Shown here piece by piece: positions 1 to 7,484 of a stretch of DNA of 64,000 bases (position 1 is its first letter; the number at the start of each line of letters is the position of its first letter). This DNA comes from Clostridiales bacterium (GTDB lineage Bacteria > Bacillota > Clostridia > Christensenellales > Aristaeellaceae). Position numbers and translations under genes: made by a program. Location: NCBI GenBank assembly GCA_004557905.1, contig SFFH01000037.1, forward strand, positions 1-64,000, written 5' to 3'. A model generated the notes under the pieces. The model was not told the DNA's origin. It saw only the letters and a program-made list of their open reading frames with translations, and searched no databases.

Positions 1-20
1 CGCCCCAAGGCACCAGATAT

Positions 21-95
21 GCGGTAGTAGCTCAGTGGTAGAGTGCCACCTTGCCAAGGTGGATGTCGCGAGTCCGAATCTCGTCTACCGCTCCA
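21..95 (+). tRNA. tRNA-Gly (anticodon GCC)
   Basis: Full cloverleaf is readable: acceptor GCGGTAG pairs with CTACCGC, the anticodon stem CCACC/GGTGG encloses loop TTGCCAA with anticodon GCC, the T-arm is present and CCA is encoded. It stands four bases before tRNA-Cys and both probably share one transcript. Neighbouring debris of mobile and regulatory genes makes this tRNA pair a plausible integration hot spot. Confidence 0.96.
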
Positions 96-99
96 TATC

Positions 100-174
100 G
101 GCGCCATGGCCAAGTGGTAAGGCAAAGCTCTGCAAAAGCTTCACTCTCCAGTTCGAGTCTGGATGGCGCCTCCA
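100..174 (+). tRNA. tRNA-Cys (anticodon GCA)
   Basis: Acceptor GGCGCCA pairs with TGGCGCC, followed by discriminator T and encoded CCA. The anticodon stem AAGCT/AGCTT encloses a loop with anticodon GCA. It is co-transcribed with the upstream tRNA-Gly and followed by an intrinsic terminator. Confidence 0.96.
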
Positions 175-183
175 CCTGGAAAC

Positions 184-213
184 TCAGACATCCCGTGATG
201 TCTGGGTTTTTTA
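184..213 (+). terminator. Rho-independent terminator of the tRNA pair
   Basis: Stem CAGACATC / GATGTCTG around loop CCGT is followed by GGG and six T. It lies ten bases after the CCA end of tRNA-Cys, as expected for the end of the tRNA transcript. Confidence 0.85.
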
Positions 214-311
214 TTTGCCTGAAATAATTGCAAGGATGAGAGCGAACGCGCTGCACGGTGCATCCCACCGCAGCGCGTTCGCTTTTGCATATCCGGGCGC
301 ATCGCCCGATT

Positions 312-560
312 TCAGCTCCTTGCCCGGCTGATGGGGAAGTGCTCCCGGCAGAAATCCACAAAGCACTGCATGCCCTTGTTGAGATGGCGGCCCTGCTTCC
401 AGATGAGCCCCGCCCGTACGGGAATGGGCGTGCTCAGCGGGATGGAGACGAGCTCCGGCACCATCGGCAGCATGCTTTTGAACAGGAAGCAGCCGCAGTT
501 GCCCCGGCGCAGGAACTTGAGCACCGTCATCAGCTGGCTCGACAGGCCCGAAATGATGTC
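312..560 (-). pseudogene. LysR-type regulator, C-terminal fragment
   Basis: About 80 codons that match the last part of a LysR-type effector-binding domain: a Ser-Ser-Gln-Leu start of a strand-helix, then ...RRGNCGCFLF..., a proline-rich VSIPLSTPIPVRAGLIW stretch and a closing FVDFCREHF helix, ending at a TGA. No N-terminal helix-turn-helix or first half is present; homology stops near 560 where AT-rich sequence begins. A second, different LysR fragment lies at 4435-4600 on the same strand. It is inferred that an insertion or recombination replaced the 5' part. It cannot encode a working regulator. Confidence 0.65.
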
Positions 561-701
561 AGATTTTCCGTGTGTCCGTGGGAACTGCTCTACCCCTGAA
601 ATGGGCGAGATAAGGCTGACATCAAATCCAAAGCCTAAAGGGCCGCTGTTCTCGGAAACAGGTCAATATATTTCTTTCGCTACTATATAATACCAGCGAG
701 A

Positions 702-751
702 ACGAAATGTATAATATGCCATTGCCACGAAATGTATAATATGCCATTGCC
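702..751. repeat. Perfect tandem duplication of a 25-bp unit
   Basis: Two contiguous identical 25-bp copies (702-726 and 727-751), each containing the core ATGTATAATATGCC. They lie in the non-coding AT-rich junction between the LysR remnant and the DUF262 pseudogene. Some insertion sequences (for example the IS21 family) carry repeated terminal sites, but no transposase is left, so a mobile-element end is only a possibility. Apart from this repeat I see nothing identifiable in 561-852. Confidence 0.7.
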
Positions 752-852
752 TCAACCCTGCCTGTCCATTTAGGGGATAAGTCCACAGTGACTTGTTTCC
801 GCGAACGCCTTATGCACTCGACCCGAAGCAGATGTTGTCTCAGCAGATTTCA

Positions 853-2269
853 TCAATCCGCCTGCAATTTGTACGACTGTTCAATAATCTCCATCACCCG
901 ATCAATATCCGATGTATGTTCCATGAACAGCTCGACATCGCCATTTCCCCAGCGTCCAAGGCCGGTGACATCGCGACATATTCCATTCGGGTCATACACT
1001 TCGGAGAACTTCATGTTTACCGAAATACGCAGCCGCTGTTTCTGAACGACAATATCTACAAAATTGGTATCAAGCTTATACGCAATATACAGTTTCTTAT
1101 ATTCTCTCTTTACAGCCGGAGACAAATTCATAATCCGTCTATCCAGAGTTTCAAACAGTATTTTGGTAAATGCGTTAATATCATAGGTTTCGAGAGTATA
1201 TTTCGGTGCAGACTTCTCCTCGGCCGTGTAAGGTGCCAATTCCGCATTTGTCAAGCTGGGATAGGGCCAAATCTGCACAGCTTTGGCAGCAAGCTGTTGT
1301 GCTCTTTCCTTGATGTGGTCTTCATTCCATTCTGTCAGCTTAACCAAATACGCATTGAGCCTCAGCGCACTTTCTTTAAATCCGCCGGGCATATTCATTT
1401 TATCCATAAATGGACGATCACTCATTTCAGAGTTATAAGCTGTCAGTGTCAGGTTTCCGATGGTGTGAATATAGGTCTTCTGGATTTCCTTCCAGTTGAC
1501 GCCCAGATCATGCTGCCATTCTGGGGAAAGACTGGTGTTCTGCGGCATGATATGTTCAATCGTATAGTTTTCGATGATAATCGGCGCTTTATTCCCGAAA
1601 TTTTCAAGACGGCTGAGAATATAGTTTCTTGCACGCATTGTATAGATATCCCGGGACATAAATGCAGCCATGAATTTATCATTATCCGGGAATGGTCCTA
1701 TCCAGCGTAATATTGACGATCTGCAGTTTTCCGATCGATTCATAAATCTCTGCGGGCTGCAAATCACGATCGGCGATTTTGCCGGAAAAGAATTTGTAGT
1801 TATCAATCAGACGCGATTTCGTACCATCAGGAATAGGCTTCGACTCCACAAGGCGAATCAGAATATCGCGATCTGTTTCGGTCAGCAAGAGCTTGTACCG
1901 TTCATCGCCTACTTCATACTCATTTTTCAGGAGCATATTATCGATACGCCTGGAATTGATTGTGGTATCTTCTGGGTGCTGAATGGCATAATCTCTCAGC
2001 GCCAGGAGCAGCAAGGTCAGCGTCGTCATCCTCTGCTGTCCATCAATAATCATATACTTCTGGACGCCAGTAGGCATAGCCTGCTCGGCGATGTTTACAA
2101 TAGAACCAACAAAATGCCCAGCCTTGTTTCGTTTTTGCATATCCACAATATCGTTCCAGAGTCTGCGGCACTGCTCAATATCCCAACTATAGTATCGCTG
2201 ATATACCGGGATCAGGAACTGCTTATTGCCGTTCAAGATCTCGAAAATATTTCCCTTCCGTGCATCCAT
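853..2269 (-). pseudogene. DUF262/DUF1524 (GmrSD-like) protein, internally deleted and frameshifted
   Basis: The N-terminal piece (start 2269) is a clear DUF262 domain: a PVYQRYYSW motif and the ParB-like DGQQRMTTL motif. Coding then fails near 1682-1700, where the reading frame shifts from ...NITLDR to a segment continuing ...KFMAAFM. That second piece, down to the TGA at 853, holds a DUF1524 HNH-type nuclease signature (EHIMPQ, then IGNLTLTAYNSEMSDRPF) and a C-terminal DUF5655-like region. Intact relatives have about 200 more residues between the two parts, so a deletion plus frameshift is inferred. GmrSD-type proteins restrict modified phage DNA; this copy is very probably dead. It lies 44 bp after the DUF262-HsdR chimera on the same strand. 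Confidence 0.8.
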
Positions 2270-2313
2270 ATTCTATCTCTCCTTGGTATTCTCCGTCAAC
2301 CTGATAACCCCGA

Positions 2314-4101
2314 TTATGCCATCGAGGCATTATCTGTCCACAATTCACACTGGCTGATAACCGTGTTGATTGCAAAATCGTAATCTTCCGGCGGGTACTT
2401 GTATTTCTTCAACAGCCGTTTGACCATTTTCCGCATCGTTGCCCTGGCTGTCTCTTTTTTCTGCCAGTCGATCGTACGATTTTTACGTAGCATTTCTGTC
2501 AGTTCCTTTGTTAAGGCCACTAATTCATCGTTCTGGTAAAAATCCTTGATATATCTGTCCATACTCATCCCAAGAGCAGAAGCATCGTGATCTATACCGC
2601 ACAATGCCAAATCATTGAGCGTTTCGTACTTGAATCCGTACAGATCAGCATACTTTTGAGCATCCTCCTGCTTATCAGCTACGCCAACAATCACATAACC
2701 AACCTTATTGGGACCAATGTTATTAATTGCCGTTAAAGTCTTTAACACTTTTTCGATTACTGCTGAATCAATAGTCGTTCCTTTATATGGGACAAAACCT
2801 ATTTTGAAATCGTATAAATTCTGTTCCGTTCTAGATTTATTAAGAATATTCTCAAACTCTAATGTCCAATCATCGATAGCAGGATCTTCTTTACCAGATG
2901 ATTCAAAAGCTTTTTCTATTAGACCATAAAAGGCATTGATGTCATTCTCACGTTTTCTATTGTCATAATTCCTTCGACTATGAGCAAGAATTGGATTACC
3001 GTTCGATGCAAAAAAGTTTGCGAATCGGCAGTAGTCCACTTTTTGCCGTTTTTCTTTAATCACCAGTCGATGGACAGCCATAAAAACGATTTGAAATTGA
3101 TCAATTAGATCTGATGTCTCTTTAGAAATCCCCGTAAGTGCTCTGAAGGTTGTATGAGAGGCGGTAATCATTTCTTTTATGCATGACATTACAATCGAAA
3201 ATTGTTTGGTGATGTTATCGTAACCAACTCTGTCAATTGCATTGTTGATTTGTGTAATTTCGATAGGAACTTCTGTATTTAACGGATTCCTTGAATAGCC
3301 GTACAGATTATCTAACATCGTTTTGTTCAGGATAGGCTTTCGCTCGTCAGGTGGCAAAATCATATTCGCAATTATGAATGCAATTGCTTCTTCATCACGG
3401 GACTGCCGTATTTCAGACTGATTTATTATGCCGTTTTTTACCCAAAAGATGTCATTTATATTTATGGAATAGTAAAGCCGATAATTACTCAGGCTAATAT
3501 TTGTCATATTTCTTAAAAGTAAGATATCCTCCGATACATCACCTCGAATTTCGGAGGACAAGCGCCGAACTAGGGTCGCAAATTTAGTGCTTACGCCTAC
3601 CTGACGCAACTCTTGAGGAGACAGGTGCTTCCCTGTAGAATTGATTCTCTTGAAAATCTCCTCTACATCGCCATCATTTGATGCAGGAAAAATAGAAACT
3701 GGAATAGGATAATTTGCAATAGCCTTGCATATTGTCGAATCCAAGATTGGAGTACGTTGCGTTATATTTCCAATGCGTTTTTGCTCAATGGTATCAGGCA
3801 TAGATTCCAAATTGAAATATCCATCTTTTAGACTATATTTCTGACCGACATATGTACAAATTGCATCCAATCGCTGCATTCCATCAATTATTTCATAATT
3901 TCCTGGCTCCGTGGAAGCGAGTAATAGCATTGGAACAGGCAATCCCTTCATTATTGTATCCATAAAATTTCGCTTTTCCTCAATGCTCCAGCAAAGTTTC
4001 CTTTGATACTTACGATTAACAATAAGTCTTCCATTTAAAAAAAGATCATATATTTGGCTTACTGTCATGGATTTAATTGATAAATCATCCTGAACAAACA
4101 T
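2314..4101 (-). CDS. DUF262 protein fused to a type I restriction HsdR C-terminal tail
   Basis: 595 residues. ATG 4101 is chosen over an ATG 37 codons upstream because AGGAGG (4109-4114) sits seven bases before it. Residues 1-210 form a DUF262 (GmrS/ParB-like) domain with DGMQRL at 73-78 and a FKRINSTGKHLSPQELR motif. A helical middle follows, then an AlbA-like stretch (IGPNKVGYVIVGVADKQED). The normal family ending is missing: from about residue 519 (DNA 2547 onward) the sequence becomes ...FYQNDELVALTKEL...TIDWQKKE...VKRLLKKYKYPPED...ISQCELWTDN, which is the extreme C terminus of a type I HsdR subunit. The fusion is in frame and probably arose by deletion between neighbouring defence genes. 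It is AT-rich compared with the rest of the window. Whether the product still acts against phage is unknown. Confidence 0.8.
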   Translation of the reverse strand: MFVQDDLSIKSMTVSQIYDLFLNGRLIVNRKYQRKLCWSIEEKRNFMDTIMKGLPVPMLLLASTEPGNYEIIDGMQRLDAICTYVGQKYSLKDGYFNLESMPDTIEQKRIGNITQRTPILDSTICKAIANYPIPVSIFPASNDGDVEEIFKRINSTGKHLSPQELRQVGVSTKFATLVRRLSSEIRGDVSEDILLLRNMTNISLSNYRLYYSININDIFWVKNGIINQSEIRQSRDEEAIAFIIANMILPPDERKPILNKTMLDNLYGYSRNPLNTEVPIEITQINNAIDRVGYDNITKQFSIVMSCIKEMITASHTTFRALTGISKETSDLIDQFQIVFMAVHRLVIKEKRQKVDYCRFANFFASNGNPILAHSRRNYDNRKRENDINAFYGLIEKAFESSGKEDPAIDDWTLEFENILNKSRTEQNLYDFKIGFVPYKGTTIDSAVIEKVLKTLTAINNIGPNKVGYVIVGVADKQEDAQKYADLYGFKYETLNDLALCGIDHDASALGMSMDRYIKDFYQNDELVALTKELTEMLRKNRTIDWQKKETARATMRKMVKRLLKKYKYPPEDYDFAINTVISQCELWTDNASMA

Positions 4102-4266
4102 TTCAATACCTCCTGTTGAAATAGTTTTATCCCAATATACTTTTTGATATCGAATCAATACCATTATGCTCGAAAACAACTGAGTTATCTCTGATTTGGT
4201 TTCATTGTCCAATTCCGCTCACTCAATTTCATAGATAGTTGGGTGTGCTGAACTACTGTCAGCGCT

Positions 4267-4367
4267 AAACATCTAATCCACTAACTCAACTTTTCTGCCT
4301 GTTTTCCGCTTTGGCAGATATGTTCTCTCACACACTTTCAGGCAGGTGAGTTGGTGATTTAGATGTC
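4267..4367. repeat. Imperfect long inverted repeat in AT-rich intergenic DNA
   Basis: The left arm (about 4268-4301, ACATCTAA..CTAACTCA..CTGCCTG) pairs with the right arm (about 4340-4367, CAGGCAG..TGAGTTGGTG..TTAGATGT). There are small gaps and about 38 bp between the arms. It lies upstream of the DUF262-HsdR gene and close to the right edge of the AT-rich island, so it could be a mobile-element end or a long mRNA hairpin. The rest of 4102-4434 shows no convincing gene. Confidence 0.5.
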
Positions 4368-4434
4368 AGCCAATATAGCCCAAAGCACCGGAAATAAGCG
4401 GTTTTTCACACTTTATTCCTTAACCCTTGACATC

Positions 4435-4600
4435 AATACTACCGTCTCAACATGGCTGGAGTGCATGATGATGCGGGGCTGAATGTGCAGGTGCTCAAAG
4501 CGCTGCATCAGAATCCGGTTCTGCACAGAATCCTGATGGAAGAGCAGGATGTTCTGCTGATCCAGCTGCTCCATATCCAGCCGGTCCAGAGCGGCCACCG
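4435..4600 (-). pseudogene. LysR-type regulator, internal fragment
   Basis: An open stretch reading ...RLDMEQLDQQNILLFHQDS... then ...RFEHLHIQPRIIMHSSHVET..., which matches the middle of a LysR effector-binding domain. It ends in a stop at about 4413 just after the homology stops. Its last matched motif (HSSHVETV) is homologous to the first matched motif of the fragment at 312-560 (LSSQLMTV). The two therefore overlap in family position and probably derive from two paralogues rather than one split gene. It is not functional. Confidence 0.55.
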
Positions 4601-4602
4601 AG

Positions 4603-4806
4603 GTGGAGCGCATCGCCGAGCACCACTGGGACGAACTGGGCATGCCCGAAACCCTGTGGTGCTGCAAGGTGAAGGAGTTCGGCCCGCTCATCGTCTCCAT
4701 CGACGCGAAGGGCCGCAACATGTTCGAGGAGAACAAGGTGCGCTTCAACGAGCGCAAGGACGCCGCCGTTGCCGAGATCTGCAAGCACGTCTCCTTTATC
4801 AAATAA
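4603..4806 (+). pseudogene. Unidentified gene remnant, 3' end only
   Basis: A 67-codon frame that looks protein-like (ERIAEHHWDELGMPETLW, then VKEFGPLIVSIDAKGRNM, ending KHVSFIK and TAA). It starts with a GTG lacking a ribosome site and abuts the LysR fragment, so it is probably the 3' part of a truncated gene. I do not recognise the family. Alternatively it is a chance ORF in GC-rich DNA. It belongs to the debris field at 300-4800. Confidence 0.35.
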
Positions 4807-4917
4807 GCCTCCTCCTGATTCAGGCGGGCTGGCCATGCACCCGGCCTGCCTTTTGCTGTTCCGCCGCTGTCCCCCGGAGGAAAGCATGGGAAATCGCATC
4901 GGAACGCCCCGCCTTCA

Positions 4918-4946
4918 TTGACACGGGACAGGGCCGATTGTATAAT
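4918..4946 (+). promoter_or_regulatory. Consensus sigma-A promoter of the Cys/His-repeat gene pair
   Basis: TTGACA (4918-4923), a 17-nt spacer and TATAAT (4941-4946): both hexamers are perfect. The predicted start is about 60 bases before the first Cys/His-repeat gene. Such a strong promoter suggests high housekeeping-level transcription of the two secreted proteins. Confidence 0.9.
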
Positions 4947-5012
4947 GGGTTCAGGAAGTTTTTTCCGGCGGGGACGACGGGCCGGGAAGAAATATGGAGG
5001 AGGCGAACGACC

Positions 5013-6170
5013 TTGAAAAAGACGTTGGTTTTGATCTGTGCACTCGTGCTGTGTCTGGCGCTGCCGCTGAGCGCGCTGGCGGCGTACGACGCGACAAAGC
5101 CGGCCTGCCAGGTCGCGGGACACGAAAAGGGAGATGGCATTGATCATAACCGTCCGCAGTCCTGCTGGGTGACGGGTCACTTTAACTGCGACGGCATGGA
5201 TCACGCGCGCGCCGCCTGCGGCGCGTGGGGTCATTTTAACTGCGACGGCAAGGACCACAGCGCGGCGGCCTGCGGCGCGGACGGCCACTATGCCTGCGAC
5301 AAAAAGACCCATGCGGCGGCGGCCTGCGGGATCGCGGGCCACTGCGTGAGCGACGGCCTGCGCCATGTGCCGGCGGTCTGCGGCTATCCTGGCCACTATG
5401 CCTGCGACGGCATGGCGCACAAGGCGGCGGTCTGCGGCAGGAGCGGCCATATGGGCTGCGACGGCGGGGACCACAGCCGCGCCATCTGCGGCAAGAGCGG
5501 CCATACGAACTGCGACGGCCTTGTGCATGCCCTCGCGGCCTGCGGACGCAGCGGCCACTGTGTGAGCGACGGCGCGGAACACGAGGCGGCGCCCTGCGGC
5601 TATGCCGGGCACTTCCTGTGCGACGGCAGAACGCACGAGCCGGCGGCCTGCGGCGTGGAGGGACACTATGCCTGCGAAGTGCGCGCGCATCTGCACAAGC
5701 CCGTCAGCAAGTACTGCAACGCCGTGCCGCAGCACATGGTCTGCCAGGGCGATCAGCAGCATTACTGCGATCCGGCGCAGGGCGGCTGCGGCAAGACCTA
5801 CCTGTGCTCCAATTCCAACGCGCACACCGCGTGCCGCATGTGCGGGCTTCTGTGGTGCGACCGTACGCTCGGCGGCCACGAGACCCCGTGCAACAACGCG
5901 AACCATCGCCCGTGCGTCTACCGCCTGAACGGCAAGAAGTACGTCAAGGAGGACCATCAGTACTGCAAGTACTGCGGCGAGGCGAAGTGCAACGGCAAGG
6001 AGCACGGCAACCGCAAGTGCGTCGATCCCTGCCCGGTGTGCGGCGGCCCGGAGAAATTCGGCAAGAGCCACAAGGCCGAGTGCGGCAAGCACATGATCTG
6101 CCAGGGCGGCAGGCATGACTGGTGCGACGAGTGCAAGGCGTATCAGTGCGTGAGCAAGTGCGACCACTGA
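5013..6170 (+). CDS. Secreted Cys/His-rich 18-residue repeat protein, paralogue 1
   Basis: 385 residues, starting at TTG 5013. GGAGGAGG at 4996-5003 is nine bases before it and the signal peptide begins there (KKTLVLICALVLCLALP..ALA, cleavage near 23). The mature part holds about eleven repeats of 18 residues with consensus CGxxGHxxCDGxxHxxAA. Each unit offers two Cys and two His in fixed positions. The last 130 residues carry non-repeat Cys pairs of zinc-ribbon style (CRMCGLLWC, CKYCGEAKC, CPVCGG, CDECKAYQC). Metal binding or disulphide bonding outside the cell is inferred; I know of no named family or function. It has no LPXTG or C-terminal membrane anchor. It is followed after 29 bp by a paralogue, so the pair forms an operon. 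Confidence 0.85.
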   Translation: MKKTLVLICALVLCLALPLSALAAYDATKPACQVAGHEKGDGIDHNRPQSCWVTGHFNCDGMDHARAACGAWGHFNCDGKDHSAAACGADGHYACDKKTHAAAACGIAGHCVSDGLRHVPAVCGYPGHYACDGMAHKAAVCGRSGHMGCDGGDHSRAICGKSGHTNCDGLVHALAACGRSGHCVSDGAEHEAAPCGYAGHFLCDGRTHEPAACGVEGHYACEVRAHLHKPVSKYCNAVPQHMVCQGDQQHYCDPAQGGCGKTYLCSNSNAHTACRMCGLLWCDRTLGGHETPCNNANHRPCVYRLNGKKYVKEDHQYCKYCGEAKCNGKEHGNRKCVDPCPVCGGPEKFGKSHKAECGKHMICQGGRHDWCDECKAYQCVSKCDH

Positions 6171-6199
6171 TGTAAAAAAAGAACGGGGAGGAAACACGG

Positions 6200-7363
6200 A
6201 TGTCGAAGAAGCTTATTTGCATGCTGCTGGCACTGTGCCTGATGCTCGGCGCGGCGGCGGGCGCCATGGCGGCGTATGATCCCATGAAGCCCTGGTGCCA
6301 GACCGAGGGGCACGAGAAGCGGGACGGCATGAATCATGACCGCCCGCAGTCCTGCTGGACGGAGGGCCACTTCAACTGCGACGGCATGAACCACGAGCGC
6401 GCCGCCTGCGGCCTGTGGAACCACTTCAACTGCGACGGCAAGGATCACAGCGCGGCGGCCTGCGGCGCGGCGGGCCACTATGCCTGCGACCGGAAGCTCC
6501 ATGAACCGGCGGCCTGCGGCGTGGCGGGCCACTGCGTGAGCGACGGGCTCAGACACACGGCGGCGGGCTGCGGCCTGGAGGGTCATCTGCTGTGCGACGG
6601 CCTCAAGCACAAGGCGGCAACCTGCGGCACAGCGGGCCACCTGCTGTGCGACGGGCTTGATCATACCCCGGCGGCCTGCGGCCACAAGGGCCACTACAAC
6701 TGCGATGGCCTGACGCATGCCCCGGCGGTGTGCGGCAAGAAGGGCCACTGCGTATCCGACGGACGCAACCACGGTGCGGCGGAATGCGGCTATGCGGGCC
6801 ACATCGGCTGCGTCGGCGACCATGGCATCGCGGTGTGCGGCGTGGCGGGCCACTTCGCCTGCGAGAGCGGCCATACCACGCAGGAGAACCCGTTCTGCAT
6901 GGCCGAGCCGAAGCACAAGAAATGCGAGAAGGACGCCGAGCACTACTGCGATCCGGCCAACGGCGGCTGCGGCGTGACCTACCTGTGCGCCGACTCCAAC
7001 AAGCACACGACCTGCGAGATGTGCGGCCTGCTCTGGTGCGACGGCAGCCTGGGCGGCCATTACACCCCGTGCGGCAACCGCAACCATCGCCCGTGCGTGT
7101 ATGCGCAGCAGGGCAAGGTCTGGCGCGCCTCTGATCATCCCCGCTGCGACCTGTGCGGCGGCGGCAAGTGCACCGGCAAGCATGGCGCCGGCGCGTGCGT
7201 GCCGGTGTGCGACCAGTGCGGCGGCGTGCTCAAGAACGGCAAGACGCATCGCGCGCCCTGCGGCGAGCACTTCACCTGCATCTCCCCGAATCGCGACCAC
7301 AGCTGGTGCAGCAAGTGCGGCCAGCTCAAGTGCCGCGACAAGGTGCATGACTGCGGCAAGTAA
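6200..7363 (+). CDS. Secreted Cys/His-rich 18-residue repeat protein, paralogue 2
   Basis: 387 residues; ATG 6200 is preceded by GGGGAGG. A signal peptide (..LICMLLALCLMLGAAAGAMA) precedes the mature start AYDPMKPWC, which mirrors AYDATKPAC of the upstream paralogue. About eleven 18-residue repeats follow in the same order. Repeat 1 is atypical (GHEKRDG), and repeats 5 and 9 both have GHCVSDG instead of GHxxCDG, exactly as in paralogue 1. The tail again has Cys pairs (CEMCGLLWC, CDLCGGGKC, CDQCGG, CSKCGQLKC). This points to an old duplication kept under selection. A Zn or other metal-binding extracellular role is inferred only from the Cys/His pattern. An intrinsic terminator follows. Confidence 0.85.
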   Translation: MSKKLICMLLALCLMLGAAAGAMAAYDPMKPWCQTEGHEKRDGMNHDRPQSCWTEGHFNCDGMNHERAACGLWNHFNCDGKDHSAAACGAAGHYACDRKLHEPAACGVAGHCVSDGLRHTAAGCGLEGHLLCDGLKHKAATCGTAGHLLCDGLDHTPAACGHKGHYNCDGLTHAPAVCGKKGHCVSDGRNHGAAECGYAGHIGCVGDHGIAVCGVAGHFACESGHTTQENPFCMAEPKHKKCEKDAEHYCDPANGGCGVTYLCADSNKHTTCEMCGLLWCDGSLGGHYTPCGNRNHRPCVYAQQGKVWRASDHPRCDLCGGGKCTGKHGAGACVPVCDQCGGVLKNGKTHRAPCGEHFTCISPNRDHSWCSKCGQLKCRDKVHDCGK

Positions 7364-7373
7364 CTGAACAGAG

Positions 7374-7417
7374 CAAGGGCCTGCTCCCGGAAAGGGGGCA
7401 GGCCCTTGATGGCTTTT
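7374..7417 (+). terminator. Intrinsic terminator after the Cys/His-repeat pair
   Basis: A 15-bp stem CAAGGGCCTGCTCCC / GGGGGCAGGCCCTTG (one mismatch) lies eleven bases after the stop. Its T-run is short and late (CTTTT), so efficiency may be moderate. Confidence 0.65.
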
Positions 7418-7484
7418 GGAGAATGTGAAGGGATGACCGGCAGCTTATGGGCGTTCATCTGAATATCATCGAATCCGGGCGTCC

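Noticed and set aside
5091..7000. Possible CRISPR array from the regular spacing in the Cys/His-repeat genes
   Set aside because: The 54-bp periodicity is coding (18 residues), units are degenerate at the DNA level and there are no spacers or cas genes.
4413..7348. Ala/Val-rich minus-strand frames opposite the Cys/His-repeat genes
   Set aside because: The repetitive composition is the mirror image of the plus-strand repeats. The plus strand has promoter, ribosome sites and signal peptides; the minus strand has none.
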